DNA of 44,988 bases. Source: Bacteroidales bacterium (GTDB taxonomy: Bacteria; Bacteroidota; Bacteroidia; Bacteroidales; UBA932). The DNA is taken from NCBI GenBank assembly GCA_015060225.1, contig SUYX01000017.1:1-44988 (forward strand). The letters run 5' to 3'. A program made the translations under genes and the position numbers. The notes under the pieces are model-generated. The model was not told the origin of the DNA. It made no database searches and was given only the letters and a program-made list of their open reading frames with translations. This document shows, in pieces, positions 24,182 to 33,130 of this stretch. How positions within the stretch are numbered: the stretch's first letter is position 1; each line of letters begins with the position of its first letter.

Positions 24182-25033
24182 CTACCAGGAACCGCCGGCA
24201 CCGCCGCCCCCGAAAGAGCCTCCGCCAAATCCTCCGAAGCCGCCTCCGAAACCACCTCCAAAGCCGCCTCCAAAGCCGCCGCTGCTACGGCCCCTTGAAC
24301 CGGAAGCATTGCCCAGTATTGATCCCAATATGAATGCATCCGTTGCAGTAAAATTCCTTCCTCCCCTATTATTGCCTCCACCTATGTTCTGATTTTTATC
24401 TGATGTCAATGCCACCAGCACACAAACAAAGATTATGACACAGAACAGGAATGCCAATGCTGCAGCAAGTCCGTCATCTTCTTCTCCGCGTGAATACTCA
24501 TCTGTAGATATCTCTCCGCTTATTACAGGCAACAATACATTCAAGGCAGCCTTTACTCCCGAATAATAGTCATTCTCCCTGAAATGCGGTATCATCTGGC
24601 GCTCAATTACCTTACGGGCCAAGGCATCAGTAACTGCCCCCTCCAGACCGTAACCGGTAGCTATGAATACCTCCCCTTTAGAACTGCCTGTTTTGGGTTT
24701 TACAAGTATTACAATGCCGTTATCAAACTTATCCTGACCAACTCCCCACTTCTCACCTATTTCATATGCAAGTTGGGCCTTGTCATATCCATACAGTTGA
24801 GGCACGGTAACAACCGCTATCTGATTTGAAGTGCTGTCGGCAAAGGCATCCAGCACCCCCTCCATCTCCATAACTTGTGCTCCGGTAAAGATTCCCGCAA
24901 AATCATTTACAAGACGCGGCGGATTGGGCCTCTGCGGCACCTGTGCAAAAGAGACACCAGCCACAAAGAACAACAGCAAAGCAAGGTATAGGCGGATTTT
25001 ACTCTCCAAACGAAATTTCATCGGGCTGTTCAT
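24182..25033 (-). CDS. Exported TPM-domain protein with Gly/Phe-rich tail
   Basis: The 283-residue protein (ATG 25033, or the Met four codons later at 25021) has a signal peptide cleaved near GVSFAQ. A TPM domain spans about 35-165 (LVNDFAGIFTGAQVMEMEGVL, YELGEKWGVGQ-like YEIGEKWGVGQD, GIVILVKP, IATGYGLEGAVTDA). One transmembrane helix lies at about 194-214 (ALAFLFCVIIFVCVLVAL), and a long tail of FGGG repeats ends in GGSW. TPM proteins include a plant photosystem II repair factor and many bacterial envelope proteins; the activity is unclear. It is last in the lemA-TPM-TPM group and overlaps the preceding stop by about 35 nt. Confidence 0.9.
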   Translation of the reverse strand: MNSPMKFRLESKIRLYLALLLFFVAGVSFAQVPQRPNPPRLVNDFAGIFTGAQVMEMEGVLDAFADSTSNQIAVVTVPQLYGYDKAQLAYEIGEKWGVGQDKFDNGIVILVKPKTGSSKGEVFIATGYGLEGAVTDALARKVIERQMIPHFRENDYYSGVKAALNVLLPVISGEISTDEYSRGEEDDGLAAALAFLFCVIIFVCVLVALTSDKNQNIGGGNNRGGRNFTATDAFILGSILGNASGSRGRSSGGFGGGFGGGFGGGFGGFGGGSFGGGGAGGSW

Positions 25034-25436
25034 TTATATCATCTGTCCTGTATGGAAAATACTGTTTTAGGGATTCTCCGGCTTCCTTTACAGCTTGTGC
25101 AAGGCCTTCCACATATCTGCCTTGAGAGAATGCTTCCCCCATCTTATCCTTTATGGAATTCCAGAAATTGTCGGGAACAACCTTGTTTATGCCGGCATCC
25201 CCAATAATTGCAAACTTGCGGCTCTCAACAGCAACATATATCAGTACTCCATTGCGTGCGGCTGTGTTGTACATTTTAAGATAATTGAATACATAGACAG
25301 CCCGCTGCAGAGGGTCTGAAGGGCATTTTGATTCTATATGCACCCTTATCTCCCCCGAGGTATCCAGTTCTGCCTCTTTAATGGCCTGCTCTATCCGCAG
25401 TTTTCCCTGTTTGCCTATGAATTCCTTAACCTTCAT
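24999..25436 (-). CDS. Cytoplasmic TPM-domain protein
   Basis: The 145-residue TPM-domain protein has no signal peptide: it begins MKVKEFIGKQGKLRIEQAIKEAE, then has the LDTSGEIRVHIESKC strand, NGVLIYVAVESRKFAIIGDAGIN and VVPDNFWNSI. The C-terminal SFGE and stop lie within the next TPM gene's start region. In many bacteria this short form is encoded between lemA and a longer exported TPM protein, as here. The partner role is inferred from that arrangement. Confidence 0.88.
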   Translation of the reverse strand: MKVKEFIGKQGKLRIEQAIKEAELDTSGEIRVHIESKCPSDPLQRAVYVFNYLKMYNTAARNGVLIYVAVESRKFAIIGDAGINKVVPDNFWNSIKDKMGEAFSQGRYVEGLAQAVKEAGESLKQYFPYRTDDINEQPDEISFGE

Positions 25437-25445
25437 CTGAATAAT

Positions 25446-26036
25446 CTAGAACTCTACTTTTGGTGCAACCTCTGCCCCCTCCTGTGCCTCAAAGTAAGGT
25501 TTCTTCTCAAAACCGAACATCCCTGCAACTATATTTTTAGGGAACTGTCTGATTGTTGTGTTGTAGTTTCTGGCAGATTCATTGTATTTGTTCCTCTCAA
25601 CCGCAATCCTGTTTTCTGTCCCTTCCAACTGGGACTGCAAAGCAAGGAAATTCTCATTAGCTTTAAGATCAGGATAATTCTCTGTTATTGCAAGCAGTTT
25701 GCCCAAAGCGGCGCCAAGTTCACCCTGAGCCTTCTGGTATTTTGTCAACTCCTCAGATGTAAGGTTTTCGGGATCTACTGTTATCTGGGTAGCCTTGCTC
25801 CTTGCACTTATAACCCCCTCCAAAGTCTGCTGCTCATGCTGTGCATATCCTTTTACAGTAGCAACAAGATTTGGAATAAGGTCGGCTCTTCTCTGATATA
25901 CATTCTCTACCTGCGACCATGATGCCTGCACCCCCTCATCCATCTTTACCATTTTATTATAACTGCTCTGGAACCAGAAAAAGATTCCAAGAACAACTGC
26001 ACCAACAACCAATAGTACTGTCAATCCTTTTTTCAT
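25446..26036 (-). CDS. lemA: LemA family protein
   Basis: The 196-residue protein has one N-terminal transmembrane anchor (VLLVVGAVVLGIFFWFQ). The LemA helical bundle follows: YNKMVKMDEGVQASWSQVENVYQRRADLIPNLV, the GYAQHEQQTL segment and ARNYNTTIRQFPKNIVAGMFGFEKKPYF at the end. LemA family proteins are membrane-bound with the helices outside; their function is not defined, though they recur next to TPM genes. It is 13 bp after the FISUMP lipoprotein gene and 9 bp before the first TPM gene, so all four are likely one transcript. Confidence 0.95.
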   Translation of the reverse strand: MKKGLTVLLVVGAVVLGIFFWFQSSYNKMVKMDEGVQASWSQVENVYQRRADLIPNLVATVKGYAQHEQQTLEGVISARSKATQITVDPENLTSEELTKYQKAQGELGAALGKLLAITENYPDLKANENFLALQSQLEGTENRIAVERNKYNESARNYNTTIRQFPKNIVAGMFGFEKKPYFEAQEGAEVAPKVEF

Positions 26037-26049
26037 CTTATTCTCTTTT

Positions 26050-27108
26050 TTAGTTATTCTTCAATCTCACACATCTTACAGAAGCACCCATTCCGTCTTT
26101 TAAACAACTGTTTACGGAAAAATTAGGGAACTCGCTGAAAATATACCTGTAATAGGCATTATTGCTGTCCCTCTCAGTTGAACTCCACCAGAAGCCATAA
26201 GAGAGTACATTGCTGAAGTGATTATATTCATTTGAACTTGAGCCACCGGCCAAAGCATTCCAACCGTACTCGTTGGTAATGTTGACATCTGGGGAATATG
26301 GCCAAACCCAACTCCCGTTGAATTTTGCCTTGGCCATAAGTTTTGAAGCAATTCCTTTCCAGTCATCCTTGAACTCTACCTCCACACCTCCATTCACTGC
26401 CTTTGCAAGATCTGTCCAGTCCTCCGCTGTAGGGATGCTCCATCCTTCAGGGCATACACCCTGTACACCGTTGCCCAAGCCCGAAGCGGAAACTCCGCCA
26501 GTTGCATCATTCCATGTATATAGCCTTCCAAACAGATATGCACCCGCTTCTGTCTTTCCATAACCTTCACCTGCCCCTGCCCAATTGAGATTCTGGGCAA
26601 ACCAGTCAAGATTTCCTACAGTTACAACCCCGTACACCTTGCCGTCTCTGGGATCTGTAAAGGTATTCCCTGAAGCAGGTACTCCGGTAAGCGAACCTTC
26701 ACCTACCGAGATAAGCTTGTTTGTATATATTGCGCTATAATAATCATCTCCGGCATTTGCAGTAACAGTAATGGGATATGTAGCCAATGAATCGGGTATC
26801 CTCAATCTGATTGTCTCCTTGCCTGCACCGGAAACAGATACTGAATCCAATGCTCCAAACGCCCATGTGTAGCTTGTCCCCTCAGTAGATACTCCCGAGG
26901 CTGTAACCTCAATAATCTCTCCACACATGGCATAGATGGGAAGGTCAAAGCGGGGTGATCCCTCAAGATATTTCATATCCGACCCCTCATCCTCATCATC
27001 CTTGCTGCATGAAGTCATAACAAGGGCCATGGAAAGCATAAACAATGCCAGTAATTTTGCTGTCTTAAAAAACTTTGGGCCTGCCGCCCATACTCTCTCT
27101 GTTTTCAT
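26050..27108 (-). CDS. FISUMP-domain lipoprotein
   Basis: The 352-residue protein has a lipoprotein signal (lipobox MTSC, Cys34) after a longer than usual N-terminus. A probable Ig/PKD-like domain follows (about 45-140: PIYAMCGEIIEVTASGVS, YTWAFGALDSV). The C-terminal FISUMP domain (about 150-352) has GVVTVGNLDWFAQNLNW, GAYLFGRLYTWNDA, VCPEGWSIPTAEDW, GFWWSSTERDSNNAYY and the final SVRCVRLKN. It is more typical of the family than the paralogue at 9580. A -7 box TACTTTTG lies at 27135-27142. It leads the lemA-TPM-TPM group. Function unknown; surface exposure is likely. Confidence 0.9.
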   Translation of the reverse strand: MKTERVWAAGPKFFKTAKLLALFMLSMALVMTSCSKDDEDEGSDMKYLEGSPRFDLPIYAMCGEIIEVTASGVSTEGTSYTWAFGALDSVSVSGAGKETIRLRIPDSLATYPITVTANAGDDYYSAIYTNKLISVGEGSLTGVPASGNTFTDPRDGKVYGVVTVGNLDWFAQNLNWAGAGEGYGKTEAGAYLFGRLYTWNDATGGVSASGLGNGVQGVCPEGWSIPTAEDWTDLAKAVNGGVEVEFKDDWKGIASKLMAKAKFNGSWVWPYSPDVNITNEYGWNALAGGSSSNEYNHFSNVLSYGFWWSSTERDSNNAYYRYIFSEFPNFSVNSCLKDGMGASVRCVRLKNN

Positions 27109-27134
27109 TTAGTATAATTGGTAAAAGATGAGCA

Positions 27135-27142
27135 CAAAAGTA
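27135..27142 (-). promoter_or_regulatory. -7 box of the FISUMP-lemA-TPM operon
   Basis: TACTTTTG on the minus strand, 26 nt before the ATG. A plus-strand TAAATTTG at 27153-27160 may be the box for the divergent apbE gene. Confidence 0.5.
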
Positions 27143-27211
27143 ATATTTTTTCTAAATTTGTACTAAAATCGTGCCACTAAAAAGACATTCCAAGGTATAA
27201 AAAGGGGCAAT

Positions 27212-28261
27212 ATGGGAAATATCATAACACACAAATGGTTATATGTGGCAATTGCAGTCCTTGCAATCATCACAATTACAACAGGATGCAGCAACCGCGC
27301 AGCCAAATACCGCACATTGGACGGTTTTGCCCAGGGAGGCACCTTCCATCTGGTATACGAACTGCCTGACAGCAATAGAATTGCCAATCTTCCCGACAGT
27401 CTGACACTTTATTTTTTACAAATTGACAAATCCCTAAGCGGATACGATTCATCCTCAATAGTTTCACAAATAAACAGAGGTGAGAACCCCGCACTGGATT
27501 CCCTGTTCATTGAGTGTTTCAACAAGTCAAAAGAGGTTTATGAAGCTACCAAAGGGGCATTTGACATCTCTGCAGCACCTCTGTTTGACATTTGGGGATT
27601 CGGATTCAAGGGGAAGGAAACGGTAACTGGGGCAAAGATTGACAGCATCAGGCAGTTTGTGGGAATGGACAAGCTCTCCATTGTATACGACACTGTTTCC
27701 AAAGCCCATTATCTGCAGAAAGCCGATCCGCGGATGAAAGTAAACTTCAATGCCATTGCCCAAGGATACACATGCGACTACATCTGCAGAAAGCTTGAGG
27801 AGATGGGAATCAGCAATTATCTCCTTGAAGTTGGTGGGGAAATCATGTGCAAAGGGGTGAATGCCAAAGGCAATGAATGGAACATTGCAATAGACAAGCC
27901 TCTCGACGGCAATTTTATACCGGGTGAAGATGTACAGGCAATCATTGAATTGTCGGGAAGAGGATTGGTTACATCCGGCAATTACAGGAAATTCTATATT
28001 GAGGATGGAGAGAAATTCTCCCATACAATAAACCCTGAAACAGGCTACCCTGTTAAACACAACCTTTTGAGTGCCACCGTAATTGCCCCTACAGCTACAA
28101 TGGCGGATGCATATGCCACATTCTTTATGGTCATAGGATTGGAAAAGGCAAAGGAGTTTCTTGAAGGGAAAGACAACATGGATGCCCTCCTTGTTTATGG
28201 TGAGCAGGAACAGATGAAAGTATTCTCCACAGCCGGGGTAAAACAGAAAAAATTACAATAA
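27212..28261 (+). CDS. apbE: FAD:protein FMN transferase (ApbE), lipoprotein
   Basis: The 349-residue protein has a lipoprotein signal (lipobox TTGC, Cys26). It attaches FMN covalently to Thr/Ser of target flavoproteins outside the cytoplasm. The ApbE body shows TFHLVYELP-type start, GAFDISAAPLFDIWGFGFK, VNFNAIAQGYTCDYI, YLLEVGGEIMCKG, FSHTINPETGYPVKHNLLSATVIAPTATMADAYATFFMVIG. The usual target, the Na+-translocating NADH:quinone reductase or an RnfG-type subunit, is not in the window. An 18-bp gap leads to the deacylase gene, so they may be cotranscribed. Confidence 0.95.
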   Translation: MGNIITHKWLYVAIAVLAIITITTGCSNRAAKYRTLDGFAQGGTFHLVYELPDSNRIANLPDSLTLYFLQIDKSLSGYDSSSIVSQINRGENPALDSLFIECFNKSKEVYEATKGAFDISAAPLFDIWGFGFKGKETVTGAKIDSIRQFVGMDKLSIVYDTVSKAHYLQKADPRMKVNFNAIAQGYTCDYICRKLEEMGISNYLLEVGGEIMCKGVNAKGNEWNIAIDKPLDGNFIPGEDVQAIIELSGRGLVTSGNYRKFYIEDGEKFSHTINPETGYPVKHNLLSATVIAPTATMADAYATFFMVIGLEKAKEFLEGKDNMDALLVYGEQEQMKVFSTAGVKQKKLQ

Positions 28262-28279
28262 CACATAAAACACAGCACA

Positions 28280-30016
28280 ATGGAAAACAAAAATCTGAAG
28301 CAGAATTTGGATGAAGGTACCAGGATGTCCCGCAGGGGATTCCTCAAGACTGCCGCTGCAGGAGCAGGTGCAGCAGGAATGGCAATGATTGGAGCATCAT
28401 CATTCGGTTCATTCTTAACCTCATGCACTACCAAAGAGCATTTTGATACCATCATTGCAAATGGCGTGGTATATTGTGGAGACGGCAAAGCACCACTGAA
28501 GAACGCCATGGTGGGTATAAGAAACGGCAAAATTATGGAGATTGGAAAGCTGGGCAACCTCAAGAACCTTGCAGAACACTGCAAAGTGATTGATGCAGAA
28601 GGGATGGCAGTTTCTCCAGGTTTCATTGATATACACTCACACACAGACACCAACCTTCTGGTTGCACCTGTAGGTGACAGTAAGATTTACCAGGGCGTTA
28701 CTACAGACATAGGCGGTAACTGTGGAGATTCACCATTCCCTTACTCAGATGAGTATTTCGCTTCCAAGAAAGATACCCTGAGACACGGTTTCCCTTTCTG
28801 GCAGGATCTTGACGGTTTTTACGATGCCCTCAGAGCAAAGAAAATTGGTATAAACTACAAGACATATACCGGACAGGGACAGCTGAGATCTGCAGTTGTA
28901 GGTGACAATGCAGTAAAAGCTACACCTGAACAGATGAAGAAGATGCTTGCTCTGCTTGATGCGGAAATGTCTATGGGCAGCCTCGGACTATCTTGCGGTC
29001 TTGAGTATGCACCGGGTTCATACGCAAGCAACGAGGAGATTGTTGAACTGCTTAAAGTTGTTGCAAAACACAACGGCCTGTTTGCAATCCACATGAGGAA
29101 TGAGGACGACCGCGTAGAGGAGGCAATTGCAGAGGCCATTGACCTTGCACGCAAATCTGGTGTAAGACTTCAGATTTCCCATCTTAAGGCGCAAAACGCA
29201 GCCAACTGGCACAAGGCTCCAAACATGCTCAAACTCATTGAGCAGGCAAGGGCCGAGGGTATTGACGTGGCATTTGACCGTTACCCTTACATAGCATTCT
29301 CTACCGGAATGAACTGCTTTGTTCCACTTGACATGAGACAGGGATCAATGGAGGAGGTTCAGGCAAGAATCCGCAATCCGAGGACAGAGAAGATTATTGC
29401 CGAATACGCAGACAGCCGCCTGAAGAGATTGGGAGGCCCTCAGAATGTACTTATTGCAGCATGTGACAAACCTGAAAACGCAATGTTCTCAGGCAAAAAT
29501 GTTGAGGAGTGCTGCAAGCTTACAGGTCTTGAGCCTTGGCCTATGATAAAGAAGATTCTCCTTTCCGAGTATTACCTTCAAATGGTGGGCTTTGCAATGA
29601 AGGATGAGAATGTACAGATGTTCCTTTCACACGAGTTGGGTATGCCTGCTTCAGACGGAAGCGTTTACTCTCCACAGGGTCCGTTGAGTACAGAGATTCC
29701 TCACCCAAGATCATACGGAACATTCCCAAGATTCTTTGGAAAATACATCAGAGAGGATAAGATCTGTGACCTTCAGACAGCCATCCATAAATGTACAGCA
29801 CTTCCTGCATCAAGAATAGGCTTGAAGGAGAGAGGTCTTCTTGTACCGGGATATGCAGCTGACATCACCATTTTCAACCCTGAGACCATTGCTGAGGCCT
29901 GCACATACCAGAACCCTCACCAGTACTCTCCAGGCATTGAGCATGTGATTGTAAACGGTGTACACACATTGGAGAAAGGCAAATTCCTTGGCGAGTTTGG
30001 CGGTATGATTGTATAA
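28280..30016 (+). CDS. Tat-exported D-aminoacylase-like amidohydrolase
   Basis: The 578-residue protein has a twin-arginine signal (MSRRGFLK, Arg18-Arg19) followed by an Ala/Gly-rich hydrophobic stretch and a lipobox-like LTSC (Cys49), so it is probably a Tat lipoprotein. The amidohydrolase fold of the N-acyl-D-amino-acid deacylase group follows: metal site DIHSHTDTNLL, QGVTTDIGGNCGDSPFP, LQISHLKAQ, DRYPYIAFSTGMN, and the C-terminal composite domain GYAADITIFNPETI. Such enzymes release D-amino acids from N-acyl or related substrates; Tat export fits a zinc enzyme folded before transport. The true substrate, possibly wall-derived material, is not shown. Confidence 0.92.
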   Translation: MENKNLKQNLDEGTRMSRRGFLKTAAAGAGAAGMAMIGASSFGSFLTSCTTKEHFDTIIANGVVYCGDGKAPLKNAMVGIRNGKIMEIGKLGNLKNLAEHCKVIDAEGMAVSPGFIDIHSHTDTNLLVAPVGDSKIYQGVTTDIGGNCGDSPFPYSDEYFASKKDTLRHGFPFWQDLDGFYDALRAKKIGINYKTYTGQGQLRSAVVGDNAVKATPEQMKKMLALLDAEMSMGSLGLSCGLEYAPGSYASNEEIVELLKVVAKHNGLFAIHMRNEDDRVEEAIAEAIDLARKSGVRLQISHLKAQNAANWHKAPNMLKLIEQARAEGIDVAFDRYPYIAFSTGMNCFVPLDMRQGSMEEVQARIRNPRTEKIIAEYADSRLKRLGGPQNVLIAACDKPENAMFSGKNVEECCKLTGLEPWPMIKKILLSEYYLQMVGFAMKDENVQMFLSHELGMPASDGSVYSPQGPLSTEIPHPRSYGTFPRFFGKYIREDKICDLQTAIHKCTALPASRIGLKERGLLVPGYAADITIFNPETIAEACTYQNPHQYSPGIEHVIVNGVHTLEKGKFLGEFGGMIV

Positions 30017-30070
30017 TATGTTCAAGTTGTAGAAATAGAGTGACCAAAAGGTCATAATTATAAAGAAATA

Positions 30071-30105
30071 CCCCCGTTAGAATACTCTCTAACGGGGGTT
30101 GCTTA
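30071..30105. terminator. Terminator between the amidohydrolase and M16 genes
   Basis: An 11-bp perfect stem (30071-30081 with 30088-30098) with a 6-nt loop. T-tracts are short on both strands, but the position between converging genes supports termination. Confidence 0.75.
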
Positions 30106-30183
30106 TTCAGAAATGTGACTTTTCTACTTTGGCAGAATTCTTCCACAAAACATGTGTGAATTGTGGACAAAATACCCTATCAT

Positions 30184-33000
30184 TTACTCTGCAGGATTCA
30201 TCACAAGCTCTAACTCGTTGCCCTGTGAAAGAATCTCCTGAACAAGCTTCTGGATAGACTCAGGGGTAGCAACTTTCTCTACAGTCTCTACATAGTCTTT
30301 GTAGTTGTTCCTGCCGTGAGAGTAGTACTGATATGCAAGGTTATGCCAGTAACCGTTGTTAATCTGTCTCTCAGGGAATGATTTTATCATATTCTCCCTT
30401 GCTTTTGTTACATACTCTGCATTAGGGCCATTCTGTGCGATATCCTTCAATCCCTGTTTTGCAAGCTCAATAAGTTTTGCAGCTTTTGCCACTTCGGTAT
30501 CAAAGATTATCAACAATGCAAACTCAGGTTTAGGCTCACCAGATACCTCGCCCATTGTGCTCACTCCATATGTACCTCCCTCATCCTCACGGATAGTCTT
30601 GGTATAAAGCTGGTCAAGTACATTGTTCAATACAGACATTCTTATATCGTTCTCAAGGTTTTTCTCCATCTTGCCAGTGTAAATGATGGCTACAGATGTT
30701 TTAGGAGTCTCCATAGGGGTGGTGAAATGGTTCTTCTGGATACCTTTTGGTGACTGGATTCCCTCATCTACCCATGAAGTACCTTTTCTTGAGAGTGTAG
30801 GAAGAGAACCTATATATTTCTCAACCATTGGTTTTAGCTCATCAAGGTTTACATTACCTGTGATGTACACTTTCAGGCCTGTCTGGTCTGCCATAAGTTG
30901 GGTATAACCTTTCTTTATGTTCTCTATACTTACTTTATCAAGCATCTCCTCCGAAAGGAACGGTCTTCTTGGCGAATTGCTCAGCATTGCCTCCTGCAAT
31001 GCTTTGGAGAATACCATATTAGGCTGTTTGAGGATATTAGGGACAATAGCCTTCAACTGGTTGAAACCTGCCTCAAACTCAGATGCCTCAAAACGTGGCT
31101 GGGTATAGTAGAGATACATCAGCTGCATCATTGTTTCCATATCTTTAGGAGAACCTGATGCCGACACGCCATGCTCCAGTTCACCAATATATGGAGCCAC
31201 TCCTACAACCTTGCCTGTCAGCATTTTCTTCAGCTGGCTCTCAGGGAATTTGCTCACACCGCTGTCGTTGAGATATATAGCAAATACATTGCTCTCAAAT
31301 GACGGCATAAGTTCGTCTGCAAGAACTGAACGTCCACCGTTTGCAACAGTTTTAACCATTACCTCATCTTTCTTGTACTCTGTAGGTTTTACAATTACCT
31401 GCATTCCATTTTCCAATGTCCATACGGTTGTACCAAACTCACCGGCCTCCTCTTTTTTAACCTTAGAACCGTTAAGGGTTGAAGGATCCATCAGAGGCTC
31501 ATTTGACACTGCAGCTTTAGGAGCCTCAATCTCAGCATTTTTAACTGCAGCAAGGACAGCTGTAAGTTCTGCCTCGGTTGGAACTGCCAATCCCTCTCTT
31601 TCCGGAGCAGTGTAGAACAATACTATATTATTGTCTCCGTATAGCTGTTTTGCAGCCATATTTACCATATCAGGAGAAAGCATTGCAAGATATTGCTGTA
31701 CTGTATTATATGCATACTCCGGATCCATATATGGCTCACCTTGTGTGAAATGGCTTATAAACATATCTACAAACTGAGGGTTCTGGCGGCTCTCGGCATT
31801 GTTCATTGACCTCTCATATCTCTTGAGGATATTGGTTTTTGCACGGTCAAACTCGTCGGGAGTAAAACCATATCTCCTTACCCTCTCCAACTCTGTCATA
31901 AGTGCTGTAAAGGCAGGTACTGCCTCACCGTCCTTAGATGAAACATCCGCTATAAGGGCGTGAAGGTCATTGCTCAAATTTCCAAAACCAAAACTTGCAT
32001 TGAGGAATGGGGCATCAGCTTTTCTTGCTATATCACTCAACCTCTCATTCACCATTGCACTTACAAGACTCTCCATAAGGTCATTCAGCATTGCCAACCC
32101 CAAACCGCGGTACTGCATAGGTATAGCAGGGCTCTTTACCGCCAACATTACACCTGTAGTGTTGTTTTCCTTATCTGTAAAGATAGATACAAGCGGTGTT
32201 GTATTGTCAGGTACAACAACCGGCTCTTTTGCCTTAGGATTTTCAGCTTTAGGCAACTGTCCGAACAAATTCTTGATTTTACCCACAACAGCCTCTGCAT
32301 CTACATCTCCAACAACAATGATTGACTGCATATCAGGTCTGTACCATGTCTTGTAGAAGTTTACAAGTGACTCTGGCTTAAAGTTCTTCAGATTCTCCTC
32401 TGAACCGATCAGAGATACATTCTCCAAAGCAGAACCTTTGAACAATATCTTCATCATAGCTACCTGCTGTCTCCACTGGTATGTATCACGTGTCCTCTTC
32501 TCCTCAAGAATGACACCACGTTCAGCATCAATCTCTGCAGGATCGTTGGTTACAAATGCAGACCAGTCAAACAGGATAAGTAGGGAACTGTCTATTATGC
32601 CCTCTCTTGTTACCGGCACATTGTTGAGCATATAGGATGTCATCTCATAACCGGTTCCTGCATTTATATTCTCACCAAATGCACAACCTATGCTCTCCAT
32701 ATAAGAGATAATTCCTTTTCCTGGGAAATGTTTTGTACCATTGAAACACATGTGCTCAAGGAAGTGCGCCAAGCCATCCTGGTCAGGAGTCTCCTGCACT
32801 GCACCCACATTGGTTACAATATAGAAATCTGCCCTTTGTGCAGGTTTCTCATTATGCATTACATAATAGGTAAGTCCATTGTCCAACTTACCGTACAATA
32901 CTTTTTTATCCAACTCCAACGGAGCCTGAGGATTAACCTGTGCAAAGCCTAAAAAGGCTACGAGGCTCAGCACAACTGATAGAAACAATCTTCTTTTCAT
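30184..33000 (-). CDS. M16-family zinc metalloprotease (insulinase type)
   Basis: The 938-residue protein from ATG 33000 has a signal peptide (cleaved near GFAQ, about residue 21). It has two tandem M16 halves. The first carries the inverted zinc motif HFLEH (79-83), with the downstream glutamate in the ERGVILEEKR region. The second half (from about 530) repeats the fold without the zinc ligands, as is usual. Length and layout match periplasmic PqqL-like and Bacteroidales M16 proteases that degrade peptides inside a closed chamber. A -7 box TAAATTTG at 33034-33041 lies upstream. An in-frame upstream Met at 33045 would precede this promoter and is rejected. Confidence 0.95.
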   Translation of the reverse strand: MKRRLFLSVVLSLVAFLGFAQVNPQAPLELDKKVLYGKLDNGLTYYVMHNEKPAQRADFYIVTNVGAVQETPDQDGLAHFLEHMCFNGTKHFPGKGIISYMESIGCAFGENINAGTGYEMTSYMLNNVPVTREGIIDSSLLILFDWSAFVTNDPAEIDAERGVILEEKRTRDTYQWRQQVAMMKILFKGSALENVSLIGSEENLKNFKPESLVNFYKTWYRPDMQSIIVVGDVDAEAVVGKIKNLFGQLPKAENPKAKEPVVVPDNTTPLVSIFTDKENNTTGVMLAVKSPAIPMQYRGLGLAMLNDLMESLVSAMVNERLSDIARKADAPFLNASFGFGNLSNDLHALIADVSSKDGEAVPAFTALMTELERVRRYGFTPDEFDRAKTNILKRYERSMNNAESRQNPQFVDMFISHFTQGEPYMDPEYAYNTVQQYLAMLSPDMVNMAAKQLYGDNNIVLFYTAPEREGLAVPTEAELTAVLAAVKNAEIEAPKAAVSNEPLMDPSTLNGSKVKKEEAGEFGTTVWTLENGMQVIVKPTEYKKDEVMVKTVANGGRSVLADELMPSFESNVFAIYLNDSGVSKFPESQLKKMLTGKVVGVAPYIGELEHGVSASGSPKDMETMMQLMYLYYTQPRFEASEFEAGFNQLKAIVPNILKQPNMVFSKALQEAMLSNSPRRPFLSEEMLDKVSIENIKKGYTQLMADQTGLKVYITGNVNLDELKPMVEKYIGSLPTLSRKGTSWVDEGIQSPKGIQKNHFTTPMETPKTSVAIIYTGKMEKNLENDIRMSVLNNVLDQLYTKTIREDEGGTYGVSTMGEVSGEPKPEFALLIIFDTEVAKAAKLIELAKQGLKDIAQNGPNAEYVTKARENMIKSFPERQINNGYWHNLAYQYYSHGRNNYKDYVETVEKVATPESIQKLVQEILSQGNELELVMNPAE

Positions 33001-33033
33001 CTCCAAGTAATTATTTGAGTTTAAAATTTGTTC

Positions 33034-33041
33034 CAAATTTA
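33034..33041 (-). promoter_or_regulatory. -7 box of the M16 protease gene
   Basis: TAAATTTG on the minus strand, 33 nt before the ATG at 33000. Confidence 0.45.
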
Positions 33042-33130
33042 ACAATAATTGCTTTACATTGTCTTATAAAGGGGGGTTATTTTGGCATACAATTTGAATT
33101 TTAATATCATATACTTAAAAACTTAATGTT

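Noticed and set aside
24190-24295. DNA tandem repeat as a separate element
   Set aside because: It encodes the FGGG-rich tail of the TPM protein in frame, so coding explains it.
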